This document shows positions 35,206-45,016 of a stretch of 64,000 nt of DNA, in pieces (position 1 is the first letter of the stretch; each line of letters starts with the position of its first letter). Origin of the DNA: Periconia sp. R9002 (taxonomy: Eukaryota > Ascomycota > Dothideomycetes > Pleosporales > Periconiaceae); the NCBI GenBank assembly GCA_023627715.1, contig JAMAHW010000025.1, positions 186,001 to 250,000 of the forward strand. Reading direction: 5' to 3'. The position numbers were made by a program, and so were the translations under genes. Below the pieces are notes generated by a model. That model made no database searches and was not told where the DNA came from. It worked only from the letters and a program-made list of their open reading frames with translations.

Positions 35206-36546
35206 TCATGTCTTCTTCGGCAATTTCGTAAAGAACGCACTCATCTTTTTCATACCGCTTGTGTCCACCTTCTTCAACTGCTTGATCCCTCTGCTTTCTG
35301 TCTTCTTCTTTTTCTCCTCTTCCTCCTTCTTTCGCTTCTTCTCTTCTCGCTCGGCGATTTTCTCATCGTCCTCTTCGAATCCCCGTTTCCTGCTAATGTT
35401 GTCTGATATGGAGCGCAACGCGGCGGCTTCAGAACGTAATTTGGCAACAGCAGCAAGATGTGTGTCAAGTGGCGCGAAGTCGACCAGAGTGGAAGATTGG
35501 AGAAGGGTTTGCATAGATGTTCGGATGGTGGAAGGTAGATATGATGATATCAGGTATCTAAAAACAGTCCGCACGCGTAGGAGTCGTGGTATTTCGGGAG
35601 GGGTTACAAGGGATGGCGCCGCAACAAGCTCTTCCTTGATGACCTCCTCATGGATGACACTAGTCGCAACCGTACTGGTAGTTCCTGCACTAGATTGCGA
35701 GTCGGTGGCCGTGGCCGTGGACGTGGCCGTAGTCGTTGAGGGTTGCGAATCTGTGTTCTCCGAGACGACAGTGAGACTACTCTCTTCGCGTTTGATGTTC
35801 ATGATGGGCACTTCGAGCGCCGTTTTGATAAATTTATTTTCTAGAGATGGCGGCAGTCCATTTTTGCATACGCGCTCTGCCTTCTTGAGCAATACAGCAA
35901 GCAACTTCTCTTGTGATATCCGATACATGGTGTCGTCTCCCACTGAGACTGTATCGCAGATCGCTACCATCTTCTTCTCAATCATTGCCTTCAAACTGGG
36001 GTATTGAGTAAGCAATGCTTTCCATTGTCGAGATGCCGTGGAAAGAGCTTCTAGATGGTCAAAGAGTTCCAAAAAGTGCTGGTCCGTCTCTTTTGTGTTC
36101 TTGGGCGCAAGAACAGGTAAGATGAGAAACAGGAGGTCGATAGGCGTGGCAATGAACAAGTTTGCAGCTTGCATCACGTATCCAGTCCCAAGCTCGACCT
36201 TCTCTGGGTCTGTCGCCAATCCATTGCCCGTCTCTTTGCTGTCCAGACTTTCCTCTGAAGTAATGAGCCAGCTCCTACAGTCTTTCTTAGGCGCCGCTAT
36301 GCGTGTGAACTCGTAAAAGCCCTTTTCGGGACAGAAGTAATATCGGGATGGCGCGCCAGTTGCAGGATTGTCCAATGTCACTATACGCGAATCTTTGCAT
36401 GTATCTTTGGGAAGAAGGAATAGTTTCGGGGGGGTTTTATCGCGGGGTGGGATTGATTTGGTGGTTGCTGTGGACACCTCGGCGGTGCTTTCTAGTTCTT
36501 CGGGGGTTGCGGCCGCTGGGGCGGGTTTTGAGCGTGTGCGTGCCAT
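35206..36546 (-). CDS. Ribonuclease H2 subunit B
   Basis: A single exon of 446 residues. The N-terminal triple-barrel part reads KLFLLPKDTCKDSRIVTLDNP, YYFCPEKGFYEFTRI and VMQAANLFIATPIDLLFLILPVL, the Ydr279p/RNASEH2B signature, followed by the helical part YRISQEKLLAVLLKKAERV. A long Ser/Thr-rich insertion lies between residues about 260 and 310. The C-terminus, KKMSAFFTKLPKK, resembles the PCNA-interacting (PIP) box found at the same place in other RNase H2B proteins. The protein is the scaffold subunit of RNase H2, which removes ribonucleotides and RNA-DNA hybrids in the nucleus. It is divergent from Mcm10 across a 400-bp shared promoter, fitting a replication role. Confidence 0.88.
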   Translation of the reverse strand: MARTRSKPAPAAATPEELESTAEVSTATTKSIPPRDKTPPKLFLLPKDTCKDSRIVTLDNPATGAPSRYYFCPEKGFYEFTRIAAPKKDCRSWLITSEESLDSKETGNGLATDPEKVELGTGYVMQAANLFIATPIDLLFLILPVLAPKNTKETDQHFLELFDHLEALSTASRQWKALLTQYPSLKAMIEKKMVAICDTVSVGDDTMYRISQEKLLAVLLKKAERVCKNGLPPSLENKFIKTALEVPIMNIKREESSLTVVSENTDSQPSTTTATSTATATDSQSSAGTTSTVATSVIHEEVIKEELVAAPSLVTPPEIPRLLRVRTVFRYLISSYLPSTIRTSMQTLLQSSTLVDFAPLDTHLAAVAKLRSEAAALRSISDNISRKRGFEEDDEKIAEREEKKRKKEEEEKKKKTESRGIKQLKKVDTSGMKKMSAFFTKLPKKT

Positions 36547-36946
36547 TTGCGATGGTGCCTACTACCTAATAACAAACAAGTACCGATAAAGAAAATACGA
36601 ATTCCTGTAAAATACAGAGCGCAGTGGAGAAGATGGAAGTGAAGTGTCGCGTCGAGTTCAATCAATTAAGTTTACGCGTCGGCAAAGCGCGTACCCCGGC
36701 TTCGTTTCAGATTGGCAGGCCGCGGTGTTAGACTAACCTTAATCGCACGCCCGCGAACAGCGTGCGCAGCATTCAAGCCAGCAATCTCTCCACAGCCAAG
36801 TAGCGCAAAGTTCTTTCAGCCACACTACCGGACTCTGGAGTATCAACAATCGCTTTCCATATCCTTACTGCGCCGCTATTCGGGAACCTCCCTGGCGTGG
36901 ATATGGGCCCGCAAACAAGTCGGTAACACATGCACACTCCGCAACG
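36547..36946. promoter_or_regulatory. Shared divergent promoter of RNase H2B and Mcm10
   Basis: This 400-bp region separates the two start codons. It has one perfect MluI cell-cycle-box core, ACGCGT at 36674-36679, and a near match (TCGCGTCGA) around 36647-36655. MBF binds such sites in G1/S promoters of yeast and other fungi. The hexamer also occurs in unrelated spacers of this window, so its meaning here is suggestive. Confidence 0.5.
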
Positions 36947-39352
36947 ATGATTGTAAGGGAAAGCCCAAAAGCGAGAGGTAGGCCTAGAGCGAAGCGCACA
37001 TTATCTTGGGGGAGGAGTACTAACACCACATCAGCGCAAAACCCTCCGCAGAACTGGCCGCCAAAATCCCCCCACGAAGCGCTTTTGAGCTCGCCATCAG
37101 GTCGTCGCAAATACGAACAACAACGCCGCCAACGTAGCCCCGGTTCACCGTCGCCCGCGAAGCGCCGGCCTTTGTCTCGAGCACAACTCGACAGAGAGGA
37201 GGAAGAGGGTGAAGAAGACGACGACGACGACGAAGAGGAAGATGAGGAGATATTGCAGTTGAAGCTTGAGGCTATACAAGCCAAGTTGAAGCTGAAGAAG
37301 CTTCAGAACAAGGCGCGAAAAACCGCCGAGGGGGACAATAGCAGCAGTGTTTCGTCGCGACCAGGCACATCATTAAGCTCGCGAAAAGTGGATTTACCCA
37401 GGCCGCAGTCCGAAGTTCAAGTTCCCGTTTCACCAATTAGACGTAGTCGGCCGCAAGAGGAGCAGAAAAGCCCGGCAAGAGTGTTGTTGGGTATAGATAA
37501 AGGGCTGAGGGCACAAGATGTCAGTCTGAAAAGAGCTAGCAACCTGACCGCGCGGCTGAAAGCTGCATCGCGAGCCAGCTCCACCCGAGATACAGAGGCA
37601 CCGAGAGGGAAATCGTTCAGTGAGCGGCTAGCAGAGAGCAGGGACCAGGAGAAAGAGCGAGATGAAAAGCAAACCAGAATCGCGAACAGCAGGAGCCGGG
37701 GTTTTGGATTGCAAAACATTGAAGATTTGAAGGATCGCCCAACATCGCGAGCGGCATCTGCTCTCAGCACTGGAAGAAACTCACAAAGTACAGCAGCCTC
37801 GTCAATGGCAAGCACAGAAAGAACGCGGTCTCGTTCGATCACTGAACTTCGAAGTGCCGCAATGTCGCGGCCAGAGTCAAATCTTTCTCAGCGAACGGAC
37901 ACCTCGCGGACATCAGCGAATGTTTCCCGACCCTCATCTGCCTTCGGCCTGACGAAAACTGCTGCCAGATATGCTGAGATTGCCGACCGCGATAACAGTA
38001 CAGATGCGCCTAGTTTCGAGTCTTTTTCGGGTCTTCACCTCAAATCCCGTGACATGCAGCACAATGTGGTTGCGCGAACGTTGGAAGGTAAAACCGTGTT
38101 GACGATACCACAACTCCTGAAGACTGTCAAAGCACCAAGCTATGATCCACCGGACATGGAAAATGATTACGTCGTCATGGGAGTGATTGCTTCAAAGTCG
38201 GAGCCTATGACGCCAAAAAACACAGTGCAGGAACGGTCGACCAGCAATCAAGATACGGACGTGCACAAAACAAACAAGTTCATGGTCATCAAGCTTGTAG
38301 ATTTGAAATGGGAACTTGACCTTTTCCTCTTTGATACCGGGTTTTCCCAATTCTGGAAGCTCACAGTAGGTACACTGATCGCTGTGCTCAACCCCGACAT
38401 CATGCCTCCCAGGGTTCGCGATACCGGAAAGTTCTCGCTAAAACTCACAAGTTCCGATGACACGGTGTTGGAAATTGGCACCGCTCGGGATTTGGACTTT
38501 TGCCACGCAATGCGGAAAGACGGCAAGGAGTGTGGATCGTGGATTGATTCGCGAAAGACAGAATTCTGCGATTTCCATATCGAACTACAAGTGGAGAGGA
38601 CCAAGCGAGGGCGTATGGAGATCAATACAATGACCGGATTTGGTAAAGGCATAAATGGCACTGGCAAAGGCGGCATGTTTGGACCTGGCAGGGGCGGTCC
38701 CAAGGGCGACGATCTCAAGAGAGAAGGCAAATATCACGACTCGATGCTTCACGAGACTATGTACATTGTACCGGGAGCTGGTGGTGCTGCCAGACTGCTG
38801 GATCAAGACGAGCAACCGTGGGATCAGACCCAGAGAGCAGAGCGGCATCGAAAACAACTAGCAGACAAAGAGAAGGAAAGAGAGCTTGCCAGAAAACTGG
38901 GAGAAATGGGCAGTGGCGCAGGGAGTGATTATATGAGGCACAAAGGCGCTCCCGCTGGACTGCAAAAGTCGGTATCGACAACAACAGACGACCCTGGCAA
39001 AGCGAAGTCGACTGAAATTGACTTCCGAGGTCTTCTCGATCGGAAAGCAGAGGATGTTTCCTTAGCTTCGACGAAGCGCAAACGTGATTTGTCTGGTAAA
39101 TCAGCGGCATCGAGCGAACCGATCGGTTGGGGAGGCGCATCGAAGCGAGGTCTTTTGTTGTCTCCCACGAAAAATTATGACGGAATATTGTCTCGCGGTA
39201 CTCGAGGAGTTAGTCCAGCGAAGAAGAAGGCGCGCCTATTGCTGCCAGAAAAGGGCATTCGAGAGCCTGGACGAGACAGCTTAGGAACGCTTGATGTGGG
39301 ACTGATTGCTGCCATGGACGACGATGATGACGATGATTTGGAAGTTGTTTGA
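36947..39352 (+). CDS. Mcm10 replication factor
   Basis: The frame is open from the ATG at 36947 to the stop at 39350-39352. I favour two exons (36947-36977, 37035-39352; 782 residues), because a GTAGGC...TACTAAC...CAG intron of 57 bp can be removed without changing frame; unspliced it would encode 801 residues. A coiled coil (about residues 85-120) follows an acidic run. The OB fold spans roughly residues 400-520 (MVIKLVDLKWELDLFLFDTGFSQFWKLTVG), and a CX9CX11CX2H zinc finger follows (CHAMRKDGKEC ... FCDFH). The C-terminal part is disordered with basic/Ser patches. Mcm10 binds the CMG helicase and DNA polymerase alpha at origins. The WPPKSPHEALLSSPSGRRKYE segment is typical of fungal Mcm10 N-termini. 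Confidence 0.9.
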   Translation: MIVRESPKARGRPRAKRTLSWGRSTNTTSAQNPPQNWPPKSPHEALLSSPSGRRKYEQQRRQRSPGSPSPAKRRPLSRAQLDREEEEGEEDDDDDEEEDEEILQLKLEAIQAKLKLKKLQNKARKTAEGDNSSSVSSRPGTSLSSRKVDLPRPQSEVQVPVSPIRRSRPQEEQKSPARVLLGIDKGLRAQDVSLKRASNLTARLKAASRASSTRDTEAPRGKSFSERLAESRDQEKERDEKQTRIANSRSRGFGLQNIEDLKDRPTSRAASALSTGRNSQSTAASSMASTERTRSRSITELRSAAMSRPESNLSQRTDTSRTSANVSRPSSAFGLTKTAARYAEIADRDNSTDAPSFESFSGLHLKSRDMQHNVVARTLEGKTVLTIPQLLKTVKAPSYDPPDMENDYVVMGVIASKSEPMTPKNTVQERSTSNQDTDVHKTNKFMVIKLVDLKWELDLFLFDTGFSQFWKLTVGTLIAVLNPDIMPPRVRDTGKFSLKLTSSDDTVLEIGTARDLDFCHAMRKDGKECGSWIDSRKTEFCDFHIELQVERTKRGRMEINTMTGFGKGINGTGKGGMFGPGRGGPKGDDLKREGKYHDSMLHETMYIVPGAGGAARLLDQDEQPWDQTQRAERHRKQLADKEKERELARKLGEMGSGAGSDYMRHKGAPAGLQKSVSTTTDDPGKAKSTEIDFRGLLDRKAEDVSLASTKRKRDLSGKSAASSEPIGWGGASKRGLLLSPTKNYDGILSRGTRGVSPAKKKARLLLPEKGIREPGRDSLGTLDVGLIAAMDDDDDDDLEVV

Positions 39353-39867
39353 TTCTCTATGATATCCACTATTCTCTTTTTCATTTGTTCTAGTAAAACG
39401 AGGCGGAAAACATGTTGGAGTTGACTTGGGCCTTGGGGATCGGACTCTAGGGAGTTTCCTTACACCGCTGCCATTGGTTGGTTAAGCGAGTCCAGTATCT
39501 GGTATTTCACTTTTCGGGCTGTATGCCTTCCACTCCAAAGAGCTTTCCTATTATACACGACCGCGAAGATATTCAGAGATTCTTTTCTTTCTTTTTTGCA
39601 ATACTGTTTCGGTACTCAACCTCCGCTATTGATGTGACGCGACCTTGCGCTTTATTACTGCCATTCGCCATTACTCCACCGGACTATGGTAGTCACGAGA
39701 TATTATCAATTTTCCTGATACCTATGCATGCACATGAACGAATAAGCAACAAATAGAAAGAGCTTGGAAATCAGCTGTCAAATAAACATTTGGATCCAGT
39801 CACCTACAGAAGAAAGAAACCTAAGAACAAAAGGTGGAAAAGCCCTGTACCAACAACCACACCCATC
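39353..39867. other. intergenic, nothing specific seen
   Basis: 515 bp between Mcm10 and the TTL-family gene. Presumably the promoter of the latter; no clear motif. Confidence 0.45.
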
Positions 39868-41316
39868 ATGTCATCCACCACAGACAGAACCACCACCCCA
39901 CCCCCGAAACTCTACGCCCTAATCGACTACGAAGACCCCTACGTACAACCGCTCCTCCTCTCAGCCCTCCAAACCCACCTCCCCAAAGACTCCTACACCC
40001 TCATCCCCTCCCTCTCCTCCCTCCCCACACCCACCACACCCGTCCTCCAAATCCAACAATACGAATCCCTCGACTTCACCCACCAGCTCTCGCACCCGAC
40101 CACCTCGCTCACCAACGCCTACGTAATCCGTAAAGCGCTGATCCGCAAGCACTACCTGAGCACGACGATCGCGAACTGGCTCGTCAAGCACCCCACGAGC
40201 ATCTTGAGCAAGCACGTGAAGCCGAGTGTAGAGTTCGAAGTCGACTATGCCGAGTTCCTAGACGACGCGCTTGTCGAGGCATGGGAGTTGAAGGAGAGCT
40301 GGGCGAGAAGCGAGCAAGAGGGTGCGGAAAAGGAATGGTGGATTTTGAAACCCGGAATGAGCGAGCGGGGCCAGGGGATTAGACTGTTCAGCAGTGAAGA
40401 AGAACTCGTTGCCATTTTCGAGGAGTGGGATCCTGAGTCTTCCGACGAGGAAGACGAAGACGAAGACGAACAAGACGCGAGAAGTGACGACGACAACGAC
40501 ACCACAGAGAAGCAAAACGATGACGGGAAAGGCATCATAACCTCCCAACTCCGCCACTTCATCGCACAACCCTACATCCACCCTCCCCTCCTCTTACCCC
40601 CACCATCTCCCTCCCCTTCCCCTTCCCCCTCCGAACTCCGCAAATTCCACATAAGAACCTACATCCTCGCAACCGGCGCGTTGAAAATCTACATCTACCG
40701 CCCGATGCTCGCGCTCTTCGCCGCGCGGCCATACGTCTCCCCATCGTCCTCCTCCTCCACGTCAAACTTCTCAGACGAAGACATGCAAGCACACCTCACA
40801 AACACATGTCTCCAAGACCCGAATGCACGAGACGGATCCGTAGGGTTGTTCTGGTCTCTTCCTGATGCGCTCCCTGCACAACCTTCCTTCGCCTCGGACG
40901 ATAACAACGCACCCACCCTCAAAGTCAAACAAGAATCAACCTGGAAACACCAAGTCTTCTCCCAAATCTGCGCCATCACAGGCGAGACGTTCGAAGCTGC
41001 CGCGAGGGGGATGAGTATACACTTCCAACCCCTGCCGAACTCGTTTGAGGTTTTTGGGCTGGATTTTATGGTTTCGCTGGAGAAGGTGGAGGGCGAGGGG
41101 GAGGTGGAGGTGAGGACGTGGTTGCTGGAGGTTAATGCGTTTCCGGATTTTAGGCAGACGGGGGAGGAGTTGAAGGGGTTGGTTGGGGGGTTGTTTGGGG
41201 GCGTTGTGGAGAAGGGTGTGCGGCCTTTTTTCTTTGGAGGGGAAGAGGAAGAGGAGGATGGAGGGGATGAGGGGGATATGGTGAAGGTTTTGGATATTGA
41301 TCTTGGACGACGGTGA
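39868..41316 (+). CDS. Tubulin-tyrosine ligase family protein (Pby1-like)
   Basis: A single exon of 482 residues from the ATG at 39868; the frame is open upstream but has no earlier ATG. ATP-grasp/TTL motifs are KEWWILKPGMSERGQGIRLF, RHFIAQPYI, LRKFHIRTYILATGALKIYIYRP, AHLTNTCLQ and SFEVFGLDFMVS ... WLLEVNAFPDF, all in the expected order. An acidic Glu/Asp repeat (DEEDEDEDEQDARSDDDN) and a Pro/Ser repeat interrupt the domain near residues 190 and 255. The yeast relative Pby1 is a P-body component; the reaction is unproven. The coding strand swings sharply: nearly G-free near 39870-40090 and nearly C-free near 41080-41330. Confidence 0.86.
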   Translation: MSSTTDRTTTPPPKLYALIDYEDPYVQPLLLSALQTHLPKDSYTLIPSLSSLPTPTTPVLQIQQYESLDFTHQLSHPTTSLTNAYVIRKALIRKHYLSTTIANWLVKHPTSILSKHVKPSVEFEVDYAEFLDDALVEAWELKESWARSEQEGAEKEWWILKPGMSERGQGIRLFSSEEELVAIFEEWDPESSDEEDEDEDEQDARSDDDNDTTEKQNDDGKGIITSQLRHFIAQPYIHPPLLLPPPSPSPSPSPSELRKFHIRTYILATGALKIYIYRPMLALFAARPYVSPSSSSSTSNFSDEDMQAHLTNTCLQDPNARDGSVGLFWSLPDALPAQPSFASDDNNAPTLKVKQESTWKHQVFSQICAITGETFEAAARGMSIHFQPLPNSFEVFGLDFMVSLEKVEGEGEVEVRTWLLEVNAFPDFRQTGEELKGLVGGLFGGVVEKGVRPFFFGGEEEEEDGGDEGDMVKVLDIDLGRR

Positions 41317-42052
41317 TGGTGGGTTGGTTTAGGTAGGGGGCGTGGGGGAGGAGAGTATTGTGCATGTGGAAGTAAACGTTTCGTCTATGCATCACATGGT
41401 CATGGGCACATGGTTATGATGGATCGTGTTTGTTTTGATCTTTTTATCTAAGATTTCATTCGTTGGTTGAAGAGGGACCTATTCCCCCGTGCTAAATATG
41501 CTTGGACGCTTCCCTCGTGTGGGGGCAAAGTGCTGACTATTCATGGCGAAGCCTTTACCATTCCTTCCCATTTGAAAAGTCGAAAATGCCTACCTCCTGT
41601 ACAACCCTCCTCCAAGCTCCCCAAAAGAAGCGTTTCGTTGAGACCACAAACGTCGTGCAATCCCATCAAAACCTTATCAGACACATCAGGTCTAGAGTCC
41701 AGAGTCAGGCGTACAATATCAGAGGGTAGGACAGACAGCCAGTAATATGCTGGCAACAGCATCATACTTGCAAAAAGTCAGTCATAAAGAAACAAACAAA
41801 CACAAAGGCATTCGAGATGCGGACCGGCTGGAAGACAAAGATGATTACAGAAGGGTATCCCGCAAGCAATGAGCTTACACGCCAGGGCAAAAACCCAAAA
41901 CTAACTTCGCCCTTCTCGTATTACAATGCAGTAAGTATCAACCGAAGCTATGCTGTCATGCAATCGTAATCGTTGGATACCAGAACGCCGGCAATTTGAA
42001 CCCAGACTAAATAATGCAAACCGAACTCCTGATGCACCATCTGTCTGCCATT
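41317..42052. other. intergenic between convergent genes, nothing specific seen
   Basis: 736 bp between two 3' ends. No coding frame with family signal. Confidence 0.45.
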
Positions 42053-43430
42053 CTAAGCAGTGTCAAGGGACATGGTGGAGTGGACGGAAGGAGTAGATTG
42101 CTCGCTGCGAGCGCGCTTGTCGGTGGAGCTCTCCAAAGGAGGACCACTGCGCTTCTTGCCCCTGCCAGCAGTATCTCCACGGGAAGACGATTTGACGCGG
42201 CTCCACGACTCGAACGAGATTTCTGAGATTGTTAGTCTAGAGAGATTGGGGATTCCTGGGTTGATCTTACGACGCGTCACGCGCTTGGTAGGTGGAGGAG
42301 TTGCAGTTTGCGGGAGAGGTACGGCGGGGGCGGCAGCAGCACTCTTCGCCTTGCGGCTGGGAGTGGCTACTTGAGGCTCGTTATCGCTGACAGTCTCCTC
42401 TTCAGTCTCCTCGCCTCTCTCTCGCTTTTGCTGGGCAATCTCCTCTTTGAACAGAAGGCGCGGTTTGATAGAAGAGCGGGTGATGCGGCCAGCAGCGGTG
42501 GCACCAGCCCGTTGACGAGTTTCGGTCTCCTCAAACGCCCGAAACTCGCCTTCAGAAGCATTGGAGGGCGGACCATCATGGAACTTGCGGAAGATTTTCT
42601 TGCCCTTGCTGCATTTTGTTAGCATTGATCAGTGGTTGGTAGATTGTCTGGGCAACCTACAAGGTGAAGACCACGCCTTCGTCGCGCTTGGTTGCTTCGA
42701 ATAGCTTCTGACTCTCGGAATCTTGTTTGCGGGGCTTCTGCGGAACAGCCTTGGCTTTGCCTTTGCCTTTCTTAGTGATGAAGGGATTGTCTTCGTCGTT
42801 GTCGAGGGTGGGCACGCGCTCCTTGGAGTCGGTGTAGATCTGGATCTTGGGGTTGTCCTCCTCCATTTGCTCTGCAAAGCTCTCTAGTGTGAACGCTGTG
42901 GTCTTGCGGGCCTTGCGCGGGGTTGGCAAGGCGTCCTCGACGGTTACAGGGCGGTTAGGGAACAGGACGCGCGCGGTGGAGCCCAAAGACTCTTGCGGTT
43001 TGAGAGCAAGCTTGCGCGGGGTTTTTGCCGGGGTAAGCAAGGAAGATTGTTGCGACAGAAAGCGACGAGCAGGCGTAGGCGCAGCAATTTGATCCAAGTC
43101 CAAGTCCTCTGCGTCTGGGTTTGCTTCGGTCGCGGATTCTTTAGGGCGCGTGGAAGACTTGGCGGGAGAAACGGGCGAAGATGGAGGAGACAAAGTGAGA
43201 GAGGAGGAGGGCGGGGCGAGCGATTTTCTAGAGCTCGTGGGGGTGACGTCGCGGCGAACGGCGCGCGCGTGAGTGCGCGTAGGTGTCGACTCCAAGTGAA
43301 GGTGATTGTTTTGCTGGGCGGCCACACGAGACGATCGACGCGGAGAGTAAGGCTCGTAGTCCCCTCCCCATTTGGGAGCAGGCGGCGTGCGCAACCGTCG
43401 GGGAGGACTTGGAGTCCGAAGTCTATCCAT
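42053..43430 (-). CDS. Nuclear-looking, S/T-P-rich hypothetical protein (candidate CDK substrate)
   Basis: Two exons on the minus strand (42661-43430, 42053-42608) with a 52-bp intron give 441 residues. I recognise no named domain. The protein is highly charged and probably disordered, with at least a dozen S/T-P sites (for example RTPSPPRRLRTPP, YSPRRSS, SPPSSPVSPAK, LLTPAKTPRK, ALPTPRKARK) plus several K/R-rich stretches that look like nuclear localisation signals (GKGKAK, KKRSG). The segment KIQIYTDSKERVPTLDNDEDNPFITKKGK and the region across the splice (GVVFTF-KGKKIFRKFHDG) look the most conserved. It shares a 460-bp divergent promoter with Duo1. Confidence 0.7.
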
Positions 43431-43890
43431 GGTGAAGGCCCCAGATCAAAGTCGAGGTGAATGCGGGTGTGAATAGGTAAGTGAAGTCGAATATGAGGCG
43501 CGCAGGGCGTAAGGATAGGTACAACCACAACAACAACAGTCCACCGAGCAACGGCCGTTTGGAGCGCAACAGTTAGCGGGCGGACAATTGATGTGGTAGA
43601 ATATCGGATGATGCGTGGACAACAATGCTGTTTGTGTTTACAGCAGTGGAGTCGTCGTTATGTCAATATTGTCGTCAATTCCAGAAAGGGAGGAGGTTGG
43701 TATTTCCAGCCTCTCCAATCTCCAATCAACGGGTCCAAGCGCCGCCCACGTAAACACACACGTGACATGAGCACCCCACTATTGTTGTTGTCCGGTCCCA
43801 CCAAACAAACACGTCAAACACGCCTCGTCAATTCACAGAGCCCGCCCAATTCATACCAGCCGAGCTCTGGACAATACGCATCAACACAAA
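43431..43890. promoter_or_regulatory. Divergent promoter with two forkhead sites
   Basis: Between the S/T-P-rich gene and Duo1. GTAAACA, the forkhead core, occurs on the minus strand at 43635-43641 and on the plus strand at 43750-43756. A near E-box (CACACGTGAC) follows the second site. Forkhead factors drive G2/M genes in yeasts. Confidence 0.45.
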
Positions 43891-44655
43891 ATGGACGATG
43901 ATTACCTGGACTACTCTGATTCCAACTCAGACGCCTTGCCCGAGACTCCCGCCCCTCGAAAATCCAAACAAAAAGGGACCGATGCAGCTGCAGGTGCAGG
44001 AGAAGATGCAACAAAGCCGCGCACAAAAGAATCGCATTACTCGACGGAAGAGGCTCGCGAGGCAGCACTGCGTAGAGAACTAGAGAGCGTGCGGAATGTG
44101 AATAAAGTCATTGAAGGTGTGGTGGAAAGCCTCGAGAAGGCAAAAAACAACATGGACGTATGTTATTGACTTCATACTGGCCATATGTTTCTACGGCGTA
44201 CTAACGATGCATTCACACAGACTGTCTCTCGCACCGTCAGCAACGCATCGACTCTACTCCAGACATGGACACGCATCCTTTCCCAAACGGAACACAATCA
44301 ACGGTTGATTTTGAATCCCCAATGGCAGGGGGCAACACAAGATCTCGCAGATATCCAAGACGAGGAAGCCCAGCGACAGCATGCGGCCGAACGCCGGGCA
44401 GCTGAAGAGCAAGCAAGAAAGGAAGCAGCCGCAAGGAAAGCAGAAGAGGACCGTAGGAAAGCAGAAGCCGCATCGAAGACGAGTAGTAGGGGTAGAGGGC
44501 GTGGAGGACTAAAAACAAGGGGGGGTACCAGTTCTGGTTATGGTATCAGCGGACAAACAGATTCAGGTCTCAATCGCAGCGGCTCTACTCGCGGCCGTGC
44601 AGCCAGTGGAATTGGACGGGGACTGCGTGGTCGTGGAAGGAGTAATGCATCATAA
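43891..44655 (+). CDS. DASH (Dam1) complex subunit Duo1
   Basis: Two exons (43891-44157, 44221-44655) with a 63-bp intron containing a TACTAAC-like branch site give 233 residues. The core, about residues 55-135, reads LRRELESVRNVNKVIEGVVESLEKAKNNMDTVSRTVSNASTLLQTWTRILSQTEHNQRLILNPQWQG in split form across the intron, and is unmistakably fungal Duo1. The C-terminus is a coiled, Ala/Glu/Arg-rich helix followed by RG-rich repeats (GRGRGG, GRGLRGRGR). The DASH ring couples kinetochores to microtubule plus ends at mitosis. Confidence 0.92.
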
Positions 44656-45016
44656 GGCCTCGTTGGACCCAAGGCATATGATTGAAAAGAGATAGTATAT
44701 GATACCCTGACGCTTGCCGTCGAATTCTACAACATCATCGCATGCCGCAAGCGGTTCAATCCGCCAATATTTTTTTCCGCGTATCGATCGAAGTACTCAA
44801 TCCTGCAGCCCTGCGGCTCGGAAAGCTTGCGGAACGTCTACTCAACTAGGATAGTTTCCTCCCCCGCCAGCCCCGCTATTCCGTTCCGCACGATCAAGCT
44901 TATGATGTCCACATACATAACACTCCAATTCCTTCAAGACTCCTGCATCTCTTCAACATTTTCCGTTGGCTAGCTTCAGTCCTCTCTCGATTCACACTGA
45001 CTGGCTGTCTTGCAGC
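44656..45016. other. promoter region of galactokinase
   Basis: 361 bp between Duo1 and the galactokinase start. An ATG-free leader precedes the start at 45017. No clear motif. Confidence 0.4.

Noticed and set aside
35261..36007. 248-codon plus-strand frame
   Set aside because: Antisense to RNase H2B; composition (Ser/Phe/Val runs) is that of a complement of Glu/Lys-rich codons.
37417..37842. minus-strand frame opposite Mcm10
   Set aside because: No domain, and the plus strand carries the Mcm10 protein.
39790..39867. N-terminal extension of the TTL-family protein
   Set aside because: The upstream frame has no ATG; it opens at a TTG.
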